A stretch of 64,000 nt of DNA from Reticulitermes speratus (taxonomy: Eukaryota; Arthropoda; Insecta; Blattodea; Rhinotermitidae): assembly GCA_021186555.1 (NCBI GenBank), contig JAJKFL010000427.1:18810505-18874504 (forward strand), in the 5' to 3' direction. Positions 30,174-40,615 of the stretch are shown piece by piece (the stretch's first letter is position 1; each line of letters opens with the position of its first letter). The position numbers were made by a program, and so were the translations under genes. Below the pieces are notes generated by a model that worked only from the letters and a program-made list of their open reading frames with translations, did not search any database and was not told where the DNA came from.

Positions 30174-33100
30174 GTAAGTACCTTGCCTTGACTCAGTTTC
30201 TACTTACCATATGAGATTTGAGTTTCTCACGCCAGTTAATACTACCATTACAGTTTTATGCACTGTAACCTTGTGTAGGTTACTAGCACATAAGAGCGTT
30301 CCAAAGGCACCTGCTGCTCCAACCCTGATACTCTATATTTCCAAGGTTGTTTTATTCTTAGAAAAGATATAGGACAGTTAATTAAAACTGCTTCTAAATC
30401 ACTACAAACATTACAATAATTCTCTTTGAAAGTTCCCGCCAAGTGCACAAAATTAAACAATTTCGAAAGTGATGGAACGATATCAGAGAACTCACGACCG
30501 CAGTCGTTTAAAGAAACTGGTCGTGTCTGATTCACCTGTCTGCAGTACAACGATACATGTCTCAGCACACAGGTGCTCCGTTCAATATAGTCTTCTCGGG
30601 CGCACAGCCGCGTCAATTCGTTTGAATACAACGTTTCGGGGACTAGCTCCGTCCCCATCCTCAGGCAAAACTGATCAAATAGAGCTTGTCGCAGATAACT
30701 GCATTGAGGCATTCTTGACACATGTTTCTTCAACTGACGTTGTCTCCTTGTCAGTTATCTTCACTGGCTTACAAGTGTCGCAACATTACGTATTGCGCCA
30801 CTCAGTCCCTTAGGAATGATCGGAGAACTGACTAGAATATACGTAAACATTGTAACTTTAACAATCGCAAGTTGTTGGTAGTTTCAAAACGTCTCCTTTA
30901 CGTTTCTGTAATCAGGCACTTACTCTGTTTCAGATTCTGTGAAGATGTAAACAGACTTTACAGTCCTCTTTTATTTATTTCCTTCTATCTGGATCTGTTT
31001 ATGATGTGCACTACGGTATTTCAAATAACACTGGTAAGTAACATTTTATACAATTAAAATATGTGTGTATATGTCTACATTTAGAAGCATGCGCAAAATG
31101 TAAAGTGACTGGGAACAAAATTTTAGGAAGAAACTGAGCCGAAGTCCCTTCTTTCACTCACATTACACATCAAACTCCTCGGTGATTTCTGCCCTTGATT
31201 TTAAAATTGCTTCCCACTTTCGATACAAAGCACAACTCGGTGATGACAAAACCACTTCCTGCATAGGCGAACTTACGTTTAAAGACGGTGAAATATTGCA
31301 AGATGTTGAATGTCGCCAATTTCGTTTGTACACTAAAGCAGAGGTTCTACTAATTTCTTGTTCTTCTTGTGTTGCTTGCTTTTGACTGATAAAAAAAACA
31401 TGCTGCGAACACGACGGGAGTCACGCATCGAAATTCTTCTTCATTAACACCTGCGCACCAAGTATAGCGCTCAAAATTTTATGTAAGCTCCGAGTTACTT
31501 AGGCCTAAAGAAGGAGAGCAATATCCTATAAACAATAAAAAAAGAAAGGCTAACTGGATTGGTCACATCTTGCGTGGGAACTGCCTTCTGAAACACATTA
31601 AAGAAAGATAAAGGGACGGATAGAAGTGACAGAATGACGACCTTAAAAAAATGACAGGACACTAGATATTGAAGAGCAAGCACTAGATCGCACTCTGTGG
31701 AGAACTCACTTTTGAAGAGGTTATAGACCTATCGTAAGACAGACAACAGAATGAAAAAATGAACGAATACCCGGTACTTGAAATGTGCAGTCCTAAAGTA
31801 ATTTTACAATTACGTGTAAGCTTGCTGTTTGTAATTTAAAATATCTTGTACTAAATTGACAGTACCTAATTACTATTCAGGTATTAGCTATCTTTTAACT
31901 TCCTGTCTTACATTAACATTGGGCCTATATCCATCCATGTGACAGTGTTCCCGTTAAAACAATAAGCGGCATATATAACCTGAAGCTTTCACGGTGACTG
32001 AATTCAATAAACCTTCCTCGGACTATGGGCCATGACAGCGTAGTCCATACGGGCTGGACGGTCCGGGGATCGAGTCTCGAAGGGAGCGAGATTTTCCGCA
32101 CCCATCGAGATAGGCCGTGGGGCCCACCCAGTTTCCTGTACCATGCGTAGCAGGTATTTCCTGAGGGTAAATCGGCCGGGGCGTTGCGTTGACTACCCAC
32201 CCCAATCTAGCGCCGAAGTTAAGGAAAGAGTAGAGTTATACCTCTACTCCCGTTTGGGCTTTCATGGTCTGTTCTATGGTGAACTTTACTTTCTTGGACT
32301 AGCAGCTGTCAGGGAACTGATGATGAGGACACAGACGGTCCTCGAAACGTTAGTTTACTCGCCATTCAACCACCTGACGCGGCTGCTGGCTCGAGGAAGT
32401 TTTATTGAATGATAGACTGGATATAACTTCAAATAAAATCATCCTTTGACGCCCAAAATTCATCAAATTAATGTTCATTAAATTTTACATTGTATTTACC
32501 GTGCATCTTATGACAACTAAAGTTGTTTATTTCACACCAACTTATGCACATTCACTTATAATATTAGTAATTATATCACCCAACTACTGGACGATACGGA
32601 CACAACGCAGCGCACACAGTATATACAGATGATCACTATACGCCAAACTAAATGATACACCCAACGGAATGCAAGACAAGTCTGCCAATAATTTAAATAA
32701 ATCTTAAGTCATGTAATTATTTTAACAATTTTAACACCTTTTTAATAATATTTTTATTATTACACAATATTGTATGAAACTTGACATTAACTGACTGCCA
32801 TTTGAAGTATCACATTTTATACGGATGTAACGACGTATTCATGATTGTATGGTCTATGCTAGTAAACTCTACGACCACCTGAGGATGGCGTTTTGAGACG
32901 CCGAAATACGTATAGGGGTAAATATAAATTACTAATATTATAAGTGAATGTGCATAAGTTGGTGTGAAATAAACAACTTTAATGTTCATTCAATTTCCAT
33001 CTCAAAAAAGAAAAAAGAAAACAAAACCTACCTCAATTACGAAGCCCAAAAGGGTCATGCTCTTTACGGAAAAAATCCTTGTACATTACCAGAATCACAT

Positions 33101-36100
33101 GCAACACATCAACGCACTCAGCAAACAAATGCACAGTTCTTAACCTAAAAGCAGATGACACACATAGTCACTGTGACGCTTGAAACGGCTAAATCCAGTT
33201 CACGTAAAACCTAAAATAACAGACATTTAACCTTCATATCTTAACTCTCCTTGCATTAACACATAACCGACTATTCCTTCTTAGGGGTCAGATCACAATC
33301 ATCTGAAGTTCATCATAGCTGCCATTTCCGTTTGGATCCCTATATTTCTAACCTGCTGGTACGGAGAACATCTTACTGATCAGGTATTGCTACACACATT
33401 ATGAATAATAGGCTGTATCAAAAGACGTATACCATCTAACTCATTTGTCTGATTTGGACAGAGCTTGGCCGTACAACAAGCAGCATATGACTGCGGTTGG
33501 TACAATTCCTCTCCACGCTTTAAGAAGCACCTCGTGTATTTACTGATGCGATCTCAGAAGCCTGTACGACTCACAGCTGGGAAATTTTTTGCTGTTTCAC
33601 TGGAAGGATTCTCGGAGGTACCGTGTCTACTAACATAAGCACTAATCTTTCTTTTATTTCTCTTCGCATCTTACTATTCTTCTCGCTGCACATCTGCTAG
33701 CTACATATTCAATTCTACCAGCTCCTCAGTTTATCTCGCTCTTATCGTTGGTCGCTTCCTGTCCGTTACTTTATTACACAGAAATTCGCTGACTCAGCGA
33801 GCCGGCTGCCGTCCGCGCTATTGGCAGTCGTCACACGACGGAGAAACCGACCCCACACTCCTGTTTAGCGATGAAATTTGGGTTAATATCAGTAGATATG
33901 TGCACTTAAATAATAGCAGGTACTGATCTGCAGAAAATCTCATGTTAATCCACAGCTTCATTACATGACGTCAAAGTTGGTGTGTGGTGTGCTATGAGTG
34001 CAACGAGAATTACTGAGCCCCATTTTCTTTCTTGGGCCTATAAATTCACAACAATGTTACACACATTCTGACACCATTTTTTGAGCGCCGCAAACCATTC
34101 TATGCGTTGTTTAGATAATGCTTTTGTGACAGAATAATAACCGGGGGATTGTGGCCTCCTAGTTCGCTAAACTGAACCCGTGACGATGACAATCTGCAAA
34201 AACAGCATTCAGGATGTAGTGTCTTCAGTTCGATGTGTAATAAACAGCGTGCTCGTTAGATGTGACGCTCATCCGTGAGCCCAAGAAAACAATTTCCAGA
34301 ACGTTCTAATACGTAAATAAGAACGTAATATTAATTGCAACACACCAAACACTGTCCAGTGCCTCCTTGAATTATAATGAGTAAAAATATAATATTATTG
34401 CAATACAATGATCTAAAAGGCGTGGACCACAAGCCACCGCAAATTCAAATAGCGGCGAAGGACGTGCTACCTACAGCCATGCAAAACGATCCGTGAAATG
34501 ACAAATGATATGGGCCGCACAAAATACAGTCCCTGTATAATTACAACACTTGCAATTCCACACTATTCCAAGCCGTTTTATAATATATTTCGCAACTGTA
34601 ATAGAGGTCAAGTAACTTGGAAGGACAGTAAAAGAACATTCGTAAAGAAATCTGGGGAAGACCAATGCCCGGGACTGCTTTAGGCTATTTAGTTAATAGT
34701 ATTCTACCTGTCCGTCACTTAACAAAAACATTTAAATATTACGATTCGTGTGAAACTCTGCCCGTCCTTCTAAGTAGATAGAAAAGAGGACAGCTTGTGT
34801 TTGGGAGTGAATGACAGCAGTACTGAACACAATATTTGAACATAACAGGGAGTAAAAGGGCGCTGAAGAAAACAGCTTTACAAGGAGCTTCATAAGTTGT
34901 ACCCTTTGCTAGACATTGTAGTGACAAAATCAAGTGTAACAATGACGACAGGAACGGGGCACACAGAACACATAGGAGAGAATGGCATGAATTTCAGATA
35001 AAAATACTGTAGGCAAGAGACCACGTGGCAGACCAAGGCATAGATGATGTTATCAAAATGATTCGTAATTAATTAGGTGAGGACTGGATTCAAATGGGTC
35101 ACGATATGGCTTAGTGGTAACATCCTGCGCTGATGGTTGATAAATAACGCGGAATTTCTTAGCTACATGGGTGATTATTAGCTTCACAAGGGCATTGCTG
35201 CATGTAGTTAGTTGCAAGCAATTTCGCTTTCCTGCCATAAATTTCTATCTTTATAACCAACCTTAATCTGATCTCAGGAATTTCTTACAGCCTTAAGATA
35301 AAGGTGGGAATGATTTTACAACCGGATCAGGAGATACTGGTTGGAAAACAGTTGTCTAAATAAATACTGTAGACCCTCGAATGAACGGACTAACAGGGGG
35401 AGTGGGTGGTCCGATAATGCCGATTGTCCGGTACTTCCGAATTATATATATATATATATAGCCTAAAAAGTCGCCAAAACAGTAATACAGTACTGTATAT
35501 ATAACACTGGGGCGCGCGGTGGCGCGGTTGATTGAGGCACTGCTCTACAAGCCGGAAGGTCGTGGGTTCGATTACCGATGGTGTCATTGGAATTTTTTAT
35601 TGACATAATCGTTTCGGTCGCACTATGGTCCTGGGGTCGACTCAGCCTCTAACAGAAATGAGTACCAGGAATATTTCCTGGGGGTAAAGGCGGCCGGTGC
35701 GTAGGGCTGACAACCTTACCACCTTCATGTGCCGATTGTCTACAAATCTGGGAGCCTCCACCTCCTGGACCCCTCAGGGTCTGTCTAGGCCTGTATAGGG
35801 TTGCTTTACCTTCTATATATAACACTAATGCATACACACAATACTATACACAACTGTCCTGTTAGCACTATCATTTTGTCTGGAAGCCATCGTTAATTGG
35901 GATTTAATAAATCCACGATCCAGGTTATGAAAAGAGCATTACACTACTACCTCCACGCGAGTGTCAGCAAAGACTGAGCACGCGTGTCCGTGTCCACCAC
36001 GTAGCGGCCGCTTCGCCAATTAACAGTCAAGACCGCTAATTTCACATATTCCTATTGTGGACGAAAATACCAGAACCAACAGATTTCGTCCGTTATTTCC

Positions 36101-39100
36101 GAAGTCAGTGCATAAGAGGTCCGTTAATTTGAGGGTCTACAGTATACACGGTTTCTTTATTGCTGCGATGGGGTAAGACTATACACCTTGGTAGCGCGAA
36201 CGAAAATGGGGCTATCGTATAAGACTCAGGAGATAGATCAGTATGGAACACTGATGGAATGGTAAATGGCAGGAGAGAACGCAAGTACTGGGAGACAAGG
36301 CTACTCTACTACCACTTTATCCATTATAACTCCCATATGTAATGCCTGGGAAGAAACCCGGGCCTTCTGAAGTGAGAAGGCCGCAACTAACCGTTTAAGC
36401 TACAGGACAAACACACCAATCTGCTGCAATTAAAAAGTAGAAAATGTGACCAAAAAGGGTTATGTCTGTTGTTAAGTACGTGACGCGTGCATAAAGTAAA
36501 ACGTCGGGAGTTTGACGCACGACATTGCGCGACCGCATGCCGCCACCCGTACATGCGCATTAAGCCGTGTATCGATTGCGCGCGGCTGCCGCGCGCAGCT
36601 GTTCGTGCGCGGCAAACTCGTTCGTTTGTCCGTGTTCGTGTTTACCCAGCATCGAGCGCGGCAGCCGCGCGCGGCTGTTGATCGACGCTGTTCCTCAGTC
36701 CTGAAATCTCTTTGCCGCGGGTCAAAAAACCGCTCCGCTTTGGCTCGACACGCGGCAAGTTCGCGCGCGGCAGTGTTCGTTCTGCCGCGCGCAGTCGATA
36801 CACGGCTTTACGCGAACAGTTTGACGCACGACATTGCGCGACCGCATGCCGCCACCCGTGCATGCGCATTACGCGAACAGTTTGACGCACGACATTGCGC
36901 GACCGCATGCCGCCACCCGTGCATGCGCATTACGCGAACAGTTCAAGCTGCAAATTTTACAGCATCCTCCATACAGTCCCGACCTTGCACCAAGTGATTA
37001 TCACTTGATTCTCCACCTCAAGATGTTAGGCCGGCCACAGTCTGAGTGACCAGGAGACAAAACATTGTGCAGGACTGGCTGAAGGGCTTGGTGGCGACCT
37101 TTATCGACGAAGGCATACAAAAGCTGGTCCCACGATATGACAAGTGCCTTAATTTACATGGCGACTATGTGGAGAACTAGTTTAACTGATGTAGGCACCA
37201 ACATGTTGCAATAAATACATTAAAAAAACTTTTAAACGCTTTTTACACCCAACCGGTTCTTACTTTCTGGACGCGCACCGTACGATTGATAACTAGTCCA
37301 TTTTCTAAAAGCAAAAATTTCACTAAGCCCTTTCTAAACATGTTAATGTTTCCCATTTAACCTCCTCAAAACTCGAGTCCATAAAGAATACTTCAAAACT
37401 GAACCAATCCTACCAAGCAAAGGAATTTTTATTCAGTTTTATGAGAATTGTGTCATCATAAGTTGTGGTAGAGTGGCTAGCGGCGGCCGGGATAGCGTAG
37501 TCGGTATAGCGGTTACGCTACAGGCTGGACGGTCCGGGTTTGAACCCCGTTGGAGGGCGAGACTTTCCCTACCCCTCCAGACCGACCCCAAGGCCTCCTG
37601 TACAACTGGTAATGGGTCTCTTTCTCGAGGTTAAAGCGGCCGGGGTATGCCGTTAACCACCCACCCCGTCTAGCGCCTCTGGGTCTTCCCCTGTTACAGG
37701 ACGAACTTTACCTTTACAGTGGCCAGCACTCTTCATAACACTGGACAACACACAAAATGCCTTTGAAATGAACATAGCAAATCTTTACTGATTTCGAGGT
37801 GCTGAACACGAAAATGACAATAAAATTTGTCGATTGGCTCTTGTTTAGGAGAGACAGAGATGGTCATGTATAAACGACTCAGTCCGCATTGAGTAGATAG
37901 GTAACCGTTTCGCAACGCTGTATTTCAAACTACAGATTGCAACATATTGCGTCGTATTGCATCAGGCCGCCATACACACCACCCCCGGAGGTATTGCATC
38001 ATTGTCTGATGCAATGCAGTTGAGTCATGACATCGCGGCTTTACGATCGCTGACGAAAGATGATGCAATCGTAGTTGTATAAAGCGACGTCTCGTAGGGT
38101 GAGCAAGTCATTTGAGCGACTCCCATTTACCTCTGCGTCATAAGTACAACGCAAGTGATCCCTGCAGTTTAAATCCATCAGTAGTGATGCCTCGTAACTG
38201 TGTTAATAGTGCAGATAACTTTTGTTACATTTCCGGGGAAGTGACGTTTGTAAGCCAGAAAAGGGCCATTACTCCAATAGTGAAAAAGGCGTATGAGCTT
38301 TATTTCGGATGCAAGATCGGGGACCAGGACAAGGCCTGGGCCCCACACATATGCTGCAGTACGTGTGCAAGAAATCTTCCGAAGTGGCTAAAAGGCCAAA
38401 AAGTGGCGATGCCGTTTGCTGTTCCTATGGTTTGGAGAGAGCCAAGCAATCACGCAAATGACTGCTACTTCTGCATGGATCCACCTATTTCTGGAGGCAT
38501 CACAAGGAAAAAGAAATGGACAATAGCGTACCCGAATATAAAATCTGCTTTCCGATCAGTTCCGCACGGCGAAGGACTTCCCGTTCCCGAACCTCCGAAA
38601 GAATTTTCCATTGATTCAGACGATGAGGAGGGAAGCGAACCGACGTCGGGTTCTCCGCAGCCTTCGGCATCTAATGATGATCTATACGTCTACCACGGTT
38701 CGTCATCTGCGCCACACATTCTCACCCAAGAAGAACTGAACGATCTTGTTCGCGATCTGGAGCTGTCCAAGGCCAAAGCGGAGTTACTTGGATCAAGACT
38801 TAAAGAATGGAATCTTCTCAAGGAAAATGTCCGAGTGACTGCGTTTCGCATTCGTCATGAGCAGTTGGAGCCTTATTTCAGAAAGGAAGATGACCTTGTG
38901 TTCTGCTCCGATGTAGATAGCCTGATGAATGCCCTCGGAATCAAACATGACCCGCAAGAATGGCGACTATTCATAGACTCCTCGAAATTGAGTCTCAAAG
39001 CGGTGTTGCTGCATAATGGAAACCGACTTCCATCCATTCCGGTCGGACACGCTGTCTACATGAAAGAAACCTACGACAATCTAAAACAGCTGTTGAACTG

Positions 39101-40615
39101 TCTTCAATACAGCAACTATGGCTGGCATCTCTGTTGTGACTTGAAGGTAGTGGCTCTGTTGATGGGTCTGCAGCTGGGATATACAAAGTACTGCTGTTTT
39201 TTATGTGAATGGGACAGTCGAGCAAAGACTTTGCACTACGTGAGGAGAGACTGGCCTCAGAGGAAATCTCTGAAAGTCGGAGAGAAGAATGTGCAACACC
39301 CAGCACTGGCAGAAACGCACAAAATCCTGCTACCGTCCCTACACATCAAACTCGGTGTGATGAAAAACTTCGTAAAATCCATGGACCGGACTGGATCAGC
39401 TTTCAAGTACTTGGCTGTCAAATTCCCTCGACTCAGCGAAGCGAAAATTAAAGAGGGAATTTTTGTGGGTCCTCAGATCCGCCAGCTCTTCAGAGACGAG
39501 ATGTTCGACAACCTGCTTCAGGGTGACGAGAAAAAAACTTGGAAAGCGTTTCGTCTGGTGTCAACTAACTTCCTCGGGAATGTCAGGGCAGAAAACTACA
39601 AGGAACTGGTTGAGGACATGTTTTCTCTGTATCACATACTTGGCTGCAATATGTCCTTAAAGATCCACTTTTCCATTCCCACTTGGATTTCTTCCCCGAC
39701 AACTGCGGCATGGTTAGTGATGAGCACGGTGAACGTTTTCACCAGGACATTGCAACGATGGAGAAACAATATCAGGGAAACTGGTCCACTTCCATGTTGG
39801 CTGACTACTGTTGGACGCTCGCCAGAGATGATCCTGAGCAGCTATACAAGCGACAGGCAAAGCAACGTCGGAAGTAGAAGCGGACCTTTACTGGTACATG
39901 TCATATGTACGTATTACTCTATTATATAAGAAACTATTGCGGATTTCTCAGAAATCGTAGCCAATTTTGCGTTTTCATTGTCATATTCGTGTTCAGCACC
40001 TTGAAATCTTTAAGAAATGGCTACTTTAATCTCAGAGGCATGACTTTTATCAAAATTTGTTGTCCAGTGTAATCAGGATGCCCTGTGTGCAAACCTCAAA
40101 CTGGGGATTGGCAATCCTTTTTGAGGTACAGTACACGTATTCACAGTTTCCCTCAGTGCCTTCAGACAAGTGCAAAGCCAATAAGTCAAACTAAGCCACA
40201 AACACTTCCTTCCACATTCTAATTCAGTATTCAGTACGAATATTAAAAGCGTCATTAAACAAACCAAAAATGAATACAACTATAAAATGCAAGAGGTGAG
40301 GTTCTCACAGTGGTGACTCTGAAAATCCCGGTATTCTTGGAGGTGACAGTGTCGTTGGGCTGGTAGCTTCTGGTGTTCCAAAGGACTGTAATGCCTCATC
40401 TTGACACCTTCAGGGTGAAGCACTAGACACTTGGACCCTAAGGAAGAAGGTGCTATGATTGTTTAAAACATCAGAACTACTAGCCCAATGACACAGCATT
40501 AAATCCCACAGGACTGGGAACTATGAAATATTTATGAGCATTCTTACCTTCATTTCAGATTGCTCATACTGTTTATGCCTACCTCGCAGTGCTGAAGCAG
40601 ATGCACAGTGCATAA
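29089..40615 (+). CDS. Odorant receptor 2 (insect 7tm OR family), five coding exons
   Basis: Paralog of the gene at 10009, with identical exon structure. Exons: 29089-30173, 30934-31033, 33285-33383, 33462-33617, 40559-40615; 498 residues with no frame conflict. Membrane segments are seen in exon 1 (near residues 45-70, 80-105, 145-175, 210-250), exon 2 ([20 protein letters not shown]), exon 3 ([20 protein letters not shown]) and exons 4-5 ([13 protein letters not shown], then [11 protein letters not shown]). The intracellular loop before exon 2 is long and polar. Introns are 760, 2,251, 78 and 6,941 bp, all GT-AG. The last intron holds the CACTGG transposon, several MITEs and SINEs. Family role: odour-gated cation channel subunit with Orco. 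Ligand unknown. Confidence 0.92.
30633..30664 (-). other. Hammerhead-like hairpin in receptor 2 intron 1
   Basis: Minus strand: CTGAGGA, T, stem GGGGAC closed by GTCCCC around GGAGCTA, then GAAACGTTG. One change in the first box; the stem is perfect. Confidence 0.45.
30934..31033 (+). CDS. Receptor 2, coding exon 2
   Basis: It follows CTCTGTTTCAG and encodes [33 protein letters not shown]. It ends in phase 0 before GTAAGTAAC and is the same length as receptor 1 exon 2 with the first donor. Confidence 0.92.
31515..31745 (+). repeat. LINE 3' fragment, second type (L2)
   Basis: The frame reads [20 protein letters not shown], then (broken) GRIEVTG and LCGELT, the familiar C-terminal end of another insect non-LTR reverse transcriptase, ending DRQQNE. 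It lies in receptor 2 intron 2. Confidence 0.75.
32026..32295 (+). repeat. SINE family S1 nested in a foldback
   Basis: Degraded head (AGCGTAGTCCATACGGGCTG) with GATCGAGTCTCGAAGGG, the GGGTAAATCGGCCGGGGCG core and the end TGAACTTTACTTTCTT. CGGACTA / TGGACTA flank it. Confidence 0.8.
32317..32348 (+). other. Hammerhead-ribozyme-like core, long stem
   Basis: CTGATGA, T, stem GAGGAC closed by GTCCTC around ACAGACG, then GAAACGTTAG. Both boxes are intact and the stem is six perfect pairs. It is the best example of the second flank type (GAAACGTT). Confidence 0.55.
32486..32980. repeat. Foldback element with TSD-like repeats
   Basis: The arms of about 55 bp (AAGTTGTTTATTTCACACCA, ACTTATGCACATTCACTTAT) are inverted at 32929-32980. 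AATGTTCATT.AATTT occurs at 32470-32485 and 32981-32996, consistent with a target duplication of 14-16 bp. A hammerhead-like core with one change (CTGAGGA, 32879-32907) lies inside the right arm. Confidence 0.85.
33285..33383 (+). CDS. Receptor 2, coding exon 3
   Basis: 33 codons after [26 protein letters not shown] and [16 protein letters not shown], the sixth membrane segment. In phase with both neighbours. Confidence 0.93.
33462..33617 (+). CDS. Receptor 2, coding exon 4
   Basis: 52 codons after [27 protein letters not shown], then [20 protein letters not shown]. The preceding intron is only 78 bp. Confidence 0.95.
33850..34270 (+). mobile_element. Tc1/mariner-superfamily transposase relic
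   Basis: Broken frames read [20 protein letters not shown], then [11 protein letters not shown], then [20 protein letters not shown], and later a GLWPPSS remnant. These are the middle and end of an IS630/Tc1-type transposase. No terminal repeats were recognised. Confidence 0.7.
34271..34974. other. Receptor 2 intron 4, no recognised feature
   Basis: AT-rich, with short frames only. Confidence 0.5.
34975..35230 (+). repeat. Probable LINE 3' remnant
   Basis: RPRGRPRHR-like residues (AGACCACGTGGCAGACCAAG) followed by a decayed tail. Assignment rests on this motif alone. Confidence 0.35.
35367..36142. mobile_element. Tigger/pogo-like MITE carrying a SINE
   Basis: The inverted ends CTGTAGACCCTCGAATGAAC and (opposite strand) CTGTAGACCCTCAAATTAAC lie between TA dinucleotides (35365-35366, 36143-36144). 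Its interior has no transposase frame. The SINE at 35509 accounts for 305 of its 776 bp. Confidence 0.75.
35509..35813 (+). repeat. tRNA-headed SINE, family S4, with TSD
   Basis: The head GGGGCGCGCGGTGGCGCGG and B-box GTGGGTTCGATTACCG differ from S1. The middle of the body has TTTCCTGGGGGTAAAG and GCGGCCGG as in S1, and it ends TTTACCTTC. The 13-bp duplication TATATATAACACT is perfect (35496-35508, 35814-35826). Confidence 0.9.
36235..36412 (-). repeat. SINE S3-like, strongly diverged
   Basis: The minus strand shows TTAAACGGTTAGTTGCGGCC, then AGAAGGCCCGGGTTTC (B-box region), and a decayed body toward 36235. Confidence 0.5.
36510..36942. repeat. 61-bp unit, three copies, first split by a MITE
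   Basis: GTTTGACGCACGACATTGCG starts at 36510, 36819 and 36880. The last two are 61 bp apart. The first two are 309 apart, exactly 61 plus the 245-bp insert and its 3-bp duplication. Confidence 0.92.
36563..36807. mobile_element. GC-rich MITE with TTA duplication (PIF/Harbinger-like)
   Basis: The ends AGCCGTGTATCGATTGCGCG and (opposite strand) AGCCGTGTATCGACTGCGCG are inverted repeats of about 24 bp with one mismatch. TTA flanks both sides (36560-36562, 36808-36810). The 245 bp are far richer in G+C than the window and contain further inverted GCCGCGCGC blocks. The 3-bp duplication fits PIF/Harbinger; there is no frame to confirm it. Confidence 0.75.
37482..37717 (+). repeat. SINE family S1 with TSD
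   Basis: GGCCGGGATAGCGTAGTCGG head, body with GTTAAAGCGGCCGGGG, end TTTACCTTTAC. AGTGGCTAGC / AGTGGCCAGC flank it. Confidence 0.88.
37993..38015. repeat. Short perfect hairpin in transposon leader
   Basis: ATTGCATCA, loop TTGTC, TGATGCAAT: a 9-bp stem. More TTGCATCA copies lie around 37950-38070. Confidence 0.7.
38187..39877 (+). CDS. Transposon protein of unknown family (candidate transposase)
   Basis: The start was taken at [15 protein letters not shown] (38187); an ATG 75 bp upstream is also in frame. The N-terminal half is cysteine-rich ([32 protein letters not shown]), likely zinc-binding. An acidic linker [12 protein letters not shown] follows, then a helical stretch. The C-terminal half has [20 protein letters not shown], then [20 protein letters not shown] with [12 protein letters not shown], then [11 protein letters not shown] and [11 protein letters not shown], and a [10 protein letters not shown] block. 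D, D, CxxC and E in this order resemble CMC transposases. Similar proteins recur as uncharacterised repeated ORFs in arthropods (from memory). The coding part looks nearly whole with about one break. Confidence 0.65.
40070..40558. other. End of receptor 2 intron 4
   Basis: No feature recognised before the exon 5 acceptor CATTTCAG. Confidence 0.5.
40559..40615 (+). CDS. Receptor 2, coding exon 5 and stop
   Basis: 18 codons ([18 protein letters not shown]) and TAA, after CTTCATTTCAG. It lies 6.9 kb from exon 4 but keeps phase and homology with receptor 1 exon 5. Confidence 0.9.
   Translation: MAHTVYAYLAVLKQMHSA

Larger units (their letters stand above)
31999..32410. repeat. Foldback element interrupted by a SINE
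   Basis: The left arm AATTCAATAAACCTTCCTCG (31999-32020) is inverted at TCGAGGAAGTTTTATTGAAT (32391-32409). The S1 SINE at 32026-32295 sits just inside the left arm, flanked by GGACTA-like repeats. A well-kept hammerhead-like core follows at 32317-32348. Confidence 0.65.
36479..37280 (+). mobile_element. Mariner deletion derivative with internal triplication
   Basis: Terminal repeats (left after TA: CGTGACGCGTGCATAAAGTA; right, opposite strand: CGGTGCGCGTCCAGAAAGTA) are flanked by TA (36477-36478, 37281-37282). It keeps only the catalytic part of the transposase: [19 protein letters not shown], then [18 protein letters not shown] and, later in other frames, [10 protein letters not shown]. 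The HDxARPHA block lies in a 61-bp unit present three times, and one unit is interrupted by the MITE at 36563. Confidence 0.85.
37739..40069 (+). mobile_element. Unclassified DNA transposon, CACTGG ends, TAA duplication
   Basis: The perfect inverted ends CACTGGACAACA (37739-37750 and 40058-40069) are flanked on both sides by TAA (37736-37738, 40070-40072). A longer subterminal inverted block, GGTGCTGAACACGAA.ATGACA with flanking bases, lies about 60-100 bp in from each end. One long plus-strand frame fills the middle. CACT-type ends with a 3-bp duplication and a D/D/CxxC/E-looking protein suggest the CMC (CACTA-Mirage-Chapaev) group; this is inference. It lies in sense orientation within receptor 2 intron 4. 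Confidence 0.75.

Noticed and set aside
36512-36997. A 161-codon arginine- and alanine-rich frame
   Set aside because: It crosses the triplicated mariner segment and the GC-rich MITE; composition alone keeps it open.
38112-38186. Earlier in-frame ATG for the CACTGG-element protein
   Set aside because: The 25 extra residues look like leader sequence, whereas MPRNCVN fits the start I remember for this repeated protein. The choice is not certain.
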